Positions 57,592-64,000 of a DNA stretch of 64,000 bases are shown here, in pieces. The DNA is from Methylogaea oryzae (GTDB lineage: Bacteria; Pseudomonadota; Gammaproteobacteria; Methylococcales; Methylococcaceae), in assembly GCF_019669985.1 (NCBI RefSeq), contig NZ_AP019782.1:1294501-1358500 (forward strand), given 5' to 3'. The notes under the pieces are model-generated. The model was given only the letters and a program-made list of their open reading frames with translations. It did not search any database and had not been told where the DNA came from. Position 1 is the first letter of the stretch; every line of letters starts with the position of its first letter. Both the position numbers and the translations under genes were made by a program.

Positions 57592-58818
57592 ATGGCGCTA
57601 TACGTTCATAAATACGGCGGTACCTCGGTCGGTAGCACCGAACGCATCAAACACGTGGCCGAGCGGGTCATCAAGGCCCGGCAAAAAGGCGACGACATCG
57701 TGGTGGTGGTTTCCGCCATGAGCGGTGAAACCAACCGCCTGCTGGCCCTGGCCCACGAGGTGCAGGAGCGGCCCAATCCGCGAGAGGTGGACGTGCTGTT
57801 GTCCACCGGCGAGCAGGTCACGATAGCCTTGTTGGCCATGGCTTTGGAGGCCAAAGGCTGCCCGGCCCGTTCCTACACCGGCGCCCAGGTGAAAATCATC
57901 ACCGACGAGGCCCACACCAAGGCCCGCGTGGAGCGCATCGACAACGAGGCGATCCGTGCCGATCTGGCCGCCGGCCGCGTGGTCATCGTCGCCGGTTTCC
58001 AGGGCGTCACGGAAGCCGGCGATCTCACCACCCTGGGGCGGGGCGGCTCCGACACCACGGCGGTGGCCCTGGCCGCGGCCCTCAAGGCCGACGAATGCTT
58101 GATTTTCACCGACGTGGATGGGGTCTACACCACCGATCCCCGCGTCGAGCCGCGCGCCCGCCGTTTGGAGCGCATCACGTTCGAGGAAATGCTGGAAATG
58201 GCCAGCCTGGGCTCTAAAGTGCTGCAAATCCGTTCGGTGGAGTTCGCCGGCAAGTACAACGTACCCCTGCGCGTGCTTTCCAGCTTCCAGGAAGGGGAAG
58301 GCACGCTGATTACCTACGAGGAATCGGAGATGGAAAAAGCAGTGATTTCTGGCATCGCCTTCAACCGCGACGAAGCCAAATTGACTTTGGAAGGCGTGCC
58401 GGACAAGCCGGGCATCGCCCATAAGATCCTCGGCCCCATCGCCGCCGCCAACATCGAAGTGGACATGATCGTGCAGAACGTGGCCGGCGACGCCACCACC
58501 GATTTTACCTTCACGGTGCATCGCAACGAGTTCGCAAAAGCCATGGAAATTCTGCAAAAGCTTTGCGGCGAATTGGGCGCCAAGGCCGTGACGGGGGACG
58601 ACAAAATCGTCAAAGTCTCCGTGGTCGGGGTAGGGATGCGCTCCCACGCCGGCATCGCCAGCACCATGTTCGAAACCCTGGCGAAGGAAGGCATCAATAT
58701 CCGCATGATCTCCACTTCGGAAATCAAGATTTCCGTCGTGATGGACGAGAAATACCTGGAATTGGCGGTGCGCAGCCTGCACGAGGCGTTTGGGCTGGAC
58801 AAGGAGCCGGCGGCCTGA
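57592..58818 (+). CDS. lysC: Aspartate kinase
   Basis: A 408-residue aspartokinase, catalysing the first step from aspartate to lysine, threonine and methionine. The N-terminal kinase domain has VHKYGGTSVGSTERI, VVVSAMSGETNRLL, GRGGSDTTAVALAAAL and FTDVDGVYTTDPR. The C-terminal third carries two ACT domains (around LEGVPDKPGIAHKIL and VVGVGMRSHAGIASTMF) for allosteric inhibition. Length fits the monofunctional Pseudomonas-type enzyme. It is 36 bp after alaS. Confidence 0.97.
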   Translation: MALYVHKYGGTSVGSTERIKHVAERVIKARQKGDDIVVVVSAMSGETNRLLALAHEVQERPNPREVDVLLSTGEQVTIALLAMALEAKGCPARSYTGAQVKIITDEAHTKARVERIDNEAIRADLAAGRVVIVAGFQGVTEAGDLTTLGRGGSDTTAVALAAALKADECLIFTDVDGVYTTDPRVEPRARRLERITFEEMLEMASLGSKVLQIRSVEFAGKYNVPLRVLSSFQEGEGTLITYEESEMEKAVISGIAFNRDEAKLTLEGVPDKPGIAHKILGPIAAANIEVDMIVQNVAGDATTDFTFTVHRNEFAKAMEILQKLCGELGAKAVTGDDKIVKVSVVGVGMRSHAGIASTMFETLAKEGINIRMISTSEIKISVVMDEKYLELAVRSLHEAFGLDKEPAA

Positions 58819-58855
58819 GCTCTCCCATTGTCGACTACCTGTCTAGGGAATTAAC

Positions 58856-58864
58856 TGCTAAAAT
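58856..58864 (+). promoter_or_regulatory. Extended -10 element upstream of csrA
   Basis: TGCTAAAAT is an extended -10 (TGn-TAAAAT) about 90 bp upstream of the csrA start. A TTGTCG at 58828-58833 is too far (25 bp) to be its -35. Confidence 0.4.
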
Positions 58865-58933
58865 GGGACTTGGTTAGTAGTTTTCATCAGTTGGTTGGCT
58901 GTTGCGGTTTGGCGATTGCGGCAGTCGCATTCA

Positions 58934-58944
58934 GGACAAAAGGA
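58934..58944 (+). promoter_or_regulatory. Tandem GGA motifs at the csrA ribosome site
   Basis: AGGA occurs twice (58933-58936 and 58941-58944), the second being the Shine-Dalgarno nine bases before the csrA ATG. CsrA binds GGA in leaders, so autorepression is plausible. No RNA structure was computed. Confidence 0.4.
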
Positions 58945-58953
58945 CTAAAAGCT

Positions 58954-59139
58954 ATGCTTATACTGACGCGGAGAGTGGGTGAAACGCTGATGGTCGGCGA
59001 TGAAGTGACGGTCACGGTGCTCGGTGTGAAAGGTAATCAGGTAAGAATCGGTGTCAACGCGCCCAAAGATGTGGCCGTGCACCGCGAAGAGATCTACGAG
59101 AGAATTAAAAAGGAACAAGCGGCTACTACGGAACAGTAA
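58954..59139 (+). CDS. csrA: Carbon storage regulator CsrA
   Basis: A 61-residue RNA-binding translational regulator. [20 protein letters not shown] and [19 protein letters not shown] are the family sequence, including the RNA-contacting Arg44-equivalent in the VHREEI segment. It dimerises and binds GGA motifs in mRNA leaders, controlling carbon flow, motility and biofilm. The ATG at 58954 has AAAGGA upstream. Position after lysC and before tRNA-Ser is typical of gammaproteobacteria. Confidence 0.97.
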   Translation: MLILTRRVGETLMVGDEVTVTVLGVKGNQVRIGVNAPKDVAVHREEIYERIKKEQAATTEQ

Positions 59140-59146
59140 AAGCCGT

Positions 59147-59152
59147 TATAAT
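59147..59152 (+). promoter_or_regulatory. Consensus -10 box for tRNA-Ser
   Basis: A perfect TATAAT lies 14 bp upstream of the mature tRNA-Ser 5' end. A -35 match at 16-18 bp spacing is poor. Confidence 0.5.
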
Positions 59153-59166
59153 AGCGATTCAAGTTC

Positions 59167-59257
59167 GGAGAGATGGCCGAGAGGCCGAAGGCGCTCCCCT
59201 GCTAAGGGAGTATGGGTCAAAAGCTCATCGAGGGTTCGAATCCCTCTCTCTCCGCCA
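59167..59257 (+). tRNA. tRNA-Ser (anticodon GCT)
   Basis: A 91-nt tRNA with a 7-bp acceptor stem (GGAGAGA/TCTCTCC), a long variable arm as expected for serine tRNA, T-loop GGTTCGAATCC and encoded CCA. The anticodon loop CTGCTAA places GCT at 59201-59203, reading AGC/AGT codons. It follows csrA and has its own -10 box. Confidence 0.97.
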
Positions 59258-59335
59258 TTATGTAAACCCTGGTCTGGTTCATCCCAGTCAGGCGTTGCCG
59301 GTCCGGACAGGAGTCCAAAATGGTGAAAAAAAGGG

Positions 59336-59364
59336 TTGACCCGGCGGCGTAAAAATTGCATAAT
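59336..59364 (+). promoter_or_regulatory. Sigma70 promoter for tRNA-Arg and tRNA-Asn
   Basis: TTGACC (59336-59341) and CATAAT (59359-59364) are 17 bp apart, in an AT-rich patch 12 bp upstream of tRNA-Arg. One of the better promoter matches in the window. Confidence 0.65.
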
Positions 59365-59376
59365 TTCTGTCTTCGC

Positions 59377-59453
59377 GGGCCTGTAGCTCAGTTGGATAGA
59401 GTACCTGGCTACGAACTAGGTGGTCGGGAGTTCGAATCTCTCCAGGCCCGCCA
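59377..59453 (+). tRNA. tRNA-Arg (anticodon ACG)
   Basis: A 77-nt tRNA with acceptor stem GGGCCTG/CAGGCCC, D-arm TAGCTCAGTTGGATAGAG, T-loop AGTTCGAATCT and encoded CCA. The anticodon loop CTACGAA places ACG at 59411-59413, normally edited to ICG to read CGT/CGC/CGA. Confidence 0.97.
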
Positions 59454-59468
59454 TTATTTTAAGTATGT

Positions 59469-59544
<76 letters not shown>

Positions 59545-59552
59545 AAAAAATC

Positions 59553-59587
59553 AAGGGCTTGACGATAATCGTCGAGCCCTTTTTTTT
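59553..59587 (+). terminator. Rho-independent terminator after the tRNA operon
   Basis: A 13-bp stem (59553-59565 with 59569-59581, one G-T wobble) with a 3-base loop is followed directly by a run of eight T. It begins eight bases after the tRNA-Asn CCA. Confidence 0.9.
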
Positions 59588-59634
59588 GTCGGCGTTTTAG
59601 GCGCCGTCCAGATTGAACCGAGGTGAATGCTGGT

Positions 59635-60730
59635 ATGGAACTGAATCCTTTATATACCGCCATCAAAGATCTCCGGAGCCGCGGTGAGGCTCTTCGGGGG
59701 TATCTTTGACTACGATGGCAAGCGCGAACGCCTAGCCGAAGTCCGGCTGGAGCTGGAAAATCCGAAAGTCTGGGACAACCCGGAGCAGGCGCAAACCCTG
59801 GGCCGCGAACGTGCCCAGCTGGAAGGCGTGATCGACTTGTTGGACGGCTTGGAGCAAGGCCTTACCGACGCCGCCGACTTGCTGGAAATGGCCGAAGCGG
59901 AAAACGACGAAGGCACGGTGGCCGGCGTTGAAGCCGACTTGCAGCGTTTCGAGTCGCAATTGTCGGGGTTGGAATTCCGCCGCATGTTCTCCGGCGAAAT
60001 GGACGCGAACAACGCCTTTATGGACATCCAGGCCGGCTCCGGCGGCACCGAGGCGCAAGACTGGGCGGAAATGCTGCTGCGCATGTATTTGCGCTGGGGC
60101 GAGCAGCACGGCTTCAAGACCGAGCTGGAAGAAGCGTCCGCCGGCGACGTGGCCGGCATCAAGAGCGCCACCATCCGCTTCGAGGGCGAATACGCCTACG
60201 GCTGGCTGCGCACGGAAACCGGCGTGCACCGCCTGGTGCGCAAGTCGCCGTTCGATTCCGGCAACCGTCGCCACACCTCGTTCAGTGCCGTGTTCGTCTC
60301 GCCGGAAGTGGACGACGACATCGCCATCGACATCAATCCCGCCGACTTGCGCACCGACGTGTACCGCGCTTCCGGCGCCGGCGGCCAGCACGTCAACCGG
60401 ACCGAGTCCGCCGTGCGTATCACCCATATTCCTACGAATACCGTGGTGGCCTGCCAGTCGCAGCGCTCCCAGCACGCCAACCGCGACTTTGCCATGAAGC
60501 AGCTGAAAGCCAAGCTGTACGAGCTGGAGCTGCAAAAGCGCAATGCCGAAAAACAGAAGCTGGAAGACTCCAAGTCCGACATCGGCTGGGGCAGCCAGAT
60601 CCGTTCCTACGTGTTGGACGACTCCCGCATCAAGGACCTGCGCACCGGCGTGGAAACCCGCAACACCCAGGCGGTGCTGGACGGGGCCTTGGATCAGTTC
60701 ATCGAAGCCAGTTTGAAACAAGGGCTATAA
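59635..60730 (+). CDS. prfB: Peptide chain release factor 2 (programmed +1 frameshift)
   Basis: RF2, releasing peptides at UGA/UAA. The gene is join(59635..59706, 59708..60730): 24 codons, an in-frame TGA at 59707-59709, then 340 residues in the +1 frame, giving 364 residues, matching the usual length. ATG 59635 has AGGTG upstream. The second part carries the stop-recognition SPF in [13 protein letters not shown] and the catalytic GGQ in [16 protein letters not shown]. Translation of the downstream frame alone would lose the N-terminal [20 protein letters not shown] segment. lysS follows 3 bp after the stop. Confidence 0.97.
59695..59710 (+). promoter_or_regulatory. prfB programmed frameshift site
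   Basis: The sequence CGGGGGTATCTTTGAC contains an internal SD-like GGGGG (59696-59700), three bases, then CTT-TGA-C. The ribosome slips +1 on CTT at the TGA when RF2 is scarce, the classical autoregulatory arrangement. The spacing is the same as in E. coli. Confidence 0.95.
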
Positions 60731-60733
60731 ATC

Positions 60734-62221
<1,488 letters not shown>

Positions 62222-62232
62222 GCCGACGTGCG

Positions 62233-62286
62233 GCGAGGCGCTGGATCGCCAGCGCCTCGCAGGGCAGGGGGCGTCGGTCCCCTGCC
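62233..62286 (+). terminator. Paired hairpins downstream of lysS
   Basis: A perfect 12-bp stem (62233-62244 with 62249-62260, loop ATCG) starts 11 bases after the lysS stop. A second 8-bp stem (62263-62270 with 62279-62286) follows. There is no T-run, so this could be a weak or factor-dependent terminator or an mRNA-stabilising structure. It lies between convergent genes. Confidence 0.55.
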
Positions 62287-62387
62287 TGGGCGGGCCGCTT
62301 TCCGCCTAATCCTTCAACGGCGGATGCCGTTGTCTGCATCCGCTTTCTTAAATGGCGCGTATTCCGCGCAGCGTTCGGCCTTGGATT

Positions 62388-62780
62388 TTATCGGGTCGGT
62401 CCCGGCACGGTTCTGGCCGCCGGCGCCGTCATGTAGCGCTCGGCGGCAAGATCGTCGGCGGTCTTGCCGGCGAATCCCGGCGCCCCGCTACCCCGAAAAG
62501 AAACATCCGCCCCGGCCTTCGTCAGCAGCGCCGCGATGTCTTCATGCCCGGCGACGACGGCCAGCATCAAGGCGCTCAGGCCGAATTTCGCCGTGCGGTC
62601 GAGGTCTGCGCCATGGGCGATCAGCGCTTCGACCACCGAGCCATGGCCGGCGTGAGCGGCCAGCATGAGGGCCGTCTGGCCGTAATGGTCGCGGGCGTCC
62701 ACATCGGCGCCTTGCCGAAGCAGATCGAGGATCGTCTGGGCATCGCCCTGTTTGGCCGCTTTTTCCCATTCGGAATTCAT
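62388..62780 (-). CDS. Small ankyrin-repeat protein
   Basis: A 130-residue protein made largely of ankyrin repeats: DAQTILDLLRQGADVDARDH, YGQTALMLAAHAGHGSVVEA, then GLSALMLAVVAGHEDIAALL. There is no signal peptide. Ankyrin repeats mediate protein binding; the partner is unknown. ATG 62780 gives MNSEWEKAAKQGDAQ, the typical start just before the first repeat. A more upstream ATG (62882) would add an unconserved leader. It is convergent with lysS and divergent from rhlE. Confidence 0.85.
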   Translation of the reverse strand: MNSEWEKAAKQGDAQTILDLLRQGADVDARDHYGQTALMLAAHAGHGSVVEALIAHGADLDRTAKFGLSALMLAVVAGHEDIAALLTKAGADVSFRGSGAPGFAGKTADDLAAERYMTAPAARTVPGPTR

Positions 62781-63067
62781 CGATGCAAGCCTCTCGATTT
62801 TAAATCGTCGCCTGTCGGGCGAGTTGGCGTCCTCGCCTAACCCCGGCCGAGCCGCTAAATCAGCATCCCCTGAAATAACCATGGCGCCCCCAGCCCCTAG
62901 CGGTTACAATGTCCCCAGCTGAACACCAAACACCCATCCGGTCGGTGCGTTCCAGCTCTCGCGGTCAGTTTCCCCTCCGTGGCATTCCCACTGCGTACCC
63001 CTCCCATTCGCCTTGATCGGTCCGGCTCGCGTCGGCAGGCGTTGCTTTTATTTTCGTAAGGAAAATT

Positions 63068-64000
63068 ATGCCTTTTACCCAGCTCGGCCTGTCGGCCGAA
63101 CTACTCCGTGCCGTGTCCGAAGAGGGCTATACCAAGCCCACCCCGATTCAACAGCAAGCCATCCCCGTCGTTCTGGAAGGGCGCGACATTCTCGCCGGCG
63201 CACAAACCGGCACCGGTAAAACCGCCAGTTTCACTTTGCCGCTGTTGCAGCGTTTGATGGAAACGCCGCTCAACGGCCGCCAGCGCGTCGTGCGCGCTTT
63301 GATACTCACCCCGACCCGCGAATTGGCCGCCCAGGTGCAGGACAGCGTGCGCGCCTACGGCAAGCATTTGCCGTTGCGTTCCACCGTGATTTTCGGCGGC
63401 GTCAGCATGGTGCCGCAGATGCGCGCCCTGCGTAACGGCGTGGACATCGTGGTGGCGACGCCCGGCCGTTTGTTGGACCACGTGCGCCAGCGTACCCTGG
63501 ACCTGTCCCAGGTGGAAATGTTCGTGCTGGACGAAGCCGACCGCATGTTGGACATGGGCTTCATCCGCGACATTCGCCAGGTGATCGCGGTGCTGCCGAA
63601 AGCTCGGCAGAACCTGCTGTTCTCCGCCACCTTCTCCGAAGAGATCAAGGCGTTGTCGGCCCAGTTGCTGCACAATCCCGCCATGGTGGAAGTGGCGCGG
63701 CAGAATTCCGCCGCCGAGAGCGTGGCGCAGCGCGTCTATGCCGTCGAGAAGGAACGCAAGCGTGAGCTGCTGTCCCATTTGGTCGGCACCGGCAACTGGA
63801 AACAAGTATTGGTTTTCGTGCGCACCAAGCACGGCGCGGACCGGCTGGCCGCCCAGTTGCAGCGCGACGGCATCGATTCGGCTTCCCTGCACGGCGACAA
63901 GAGCCAAGGCGCCCGCACCCGCGCCCTGGCCGACTTCAAGTCCGGCAAAGTGGCGGTGCTGGTGGCTACCGACATCGCGGCGCGCGGCCTGGACATCGAC
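63068..64000 (+). CDS. rhlE: DEAD-box RNA helicase, RhlE-type, 3' truncated by window
   Basis: The first 311 codons of a DEAD-box helicase. Motifs in order: [19 protein letters not shown] with the Q motif [10 protein letters not shown], Walker [20 protein letters not shown] in [30 protein letters not shown], and the start of the second RecA domain ending at [11 protein letters not shown]. Sequence style is that of RhlE, involved in ribosome assembly and RNA turnover, but other DEAD-box paralogues are not excluded without the C-terminus. ATG 63068 follows TAAGGA with seven-base spacing. Confidence 0.93.
   Translation, partial: MPFTQLGLSAELLRAVSEEGYTKPTPIQQQAIPVVLEGRDILAGAQTGTGKTASFTLPLLQRLMETPLNGRQRVVRALILTPTRELAAQVQDSVRAYGKHLPLRSTVIFGGVSMVPQMRALRNGVDIVVATPGRLLDHVRQRTLDLSQVEMFVLDEADRMLDMGFIRDIRQVIAVLPKARQNLLFSATFSEEIKALSAQLLHNPAMVEVARQNSAAESVAQRVYAVEKERKRELLSHLVGTGNWKQVLVFVRTKHGADRLAAQLQRDGIDSASLHGDKSQGARTRALADFKSGKVAVLVATDIAARGLDID

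Overview
The window is a GC-rich bacterial chromosome segment, densely coded on both strands. The order recA-recX-alaS-lysC-csrA-tRNA-Ser at 53.4-59.3 kb, followed by tRNA-Arg, tRNA-Asn, prfB (with its programmed frameshift) and lysS, points to a gammaproteobacterium. A bacteriohemerythrin, a PEP synthase with its regulatory kinase, and many c-di-GMP and chemotaxis proteins suggest an environmental, metabolically flexible organism. A methanotroph or other Chromatiales/Methylococcales-like lineage would fit, but no marker gene here settles that.

Layout. 0-6.2 kb: 3' end of a GGDEF-EAL protein, an RND efflux pump without an adjacent adaptor, a nitroreductase, a YigZ/IMPACT protein and a periplasmic cupredoxin. 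6.4-9.1 kb: a divergent SelO-like pseudokinase, TspO, and a gene-free stretch holding an inverted-repeat element. 9.1-12.5 kb: divergent ppsA and ppsR. 12.6-18.1 kb: one very large cytosolic CBS-PAS-GGDEF-EAL protein. 18.1-21.5 kb: quinone-oxidoreductase-like protein, a four-helix heme-copper-oxidase-like protein, and an E1 alpha/beta dehydrogenase pair. 21.6-33.8 kb: bacteriohemerythrin divergent from a complete chemosensory set (MCP-like protein, CheY, STAS, CheA, a poly-HAMP receptor, CheW, CheR, CheD, CheB). 33.9-36.4 kb: a methyltransferase, an Old Yellow Enzyme and a YdcZ-type transporter. 36.4-39.4 kb: an operon with a response-regulator adenylate cyclase and two pyridoxamine-oxidase-like proteins, one fused to GAF. 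39.6-42.2 kb: gyrA.

42.4-53.2 kb is the most unusual region. A rightward run (glycosyltransferase-like, 111-residue unknown, radical SAM) meets a leftward seven-gene run (radical SAM, GT9 glycosyltransferase, TPP-dependent E1 alpha and beta, SPASM radical SAM, B12-type radical SAM, methyltransferase) with 7 bp between the two stop codons. Several genes overlap or nearly touch. Four radical SAM enzymes with an E1 pair, two glycosyltransferases and a methyltransferase look like one biosynthetic locus, most likely for an unusual surface glycan or glycosylated metabolite. The product cannot be read from the sequence.

53.4-62.2 kb holds the housekeeping run described above. 62.2-64 kb has paired hairpins, a small ankyrin protein and the 5' part of an rhlE-type DEAD-box helicase that runs off the window. 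Recurrent themes are cyclic-nucleotide signalling (two GGDEF-EAL proteins and one adenylate cyclase), chemosensory signalling, and TPP-dependent E1 pairs (two sets) lacking neighbouring E2/E3 genes.
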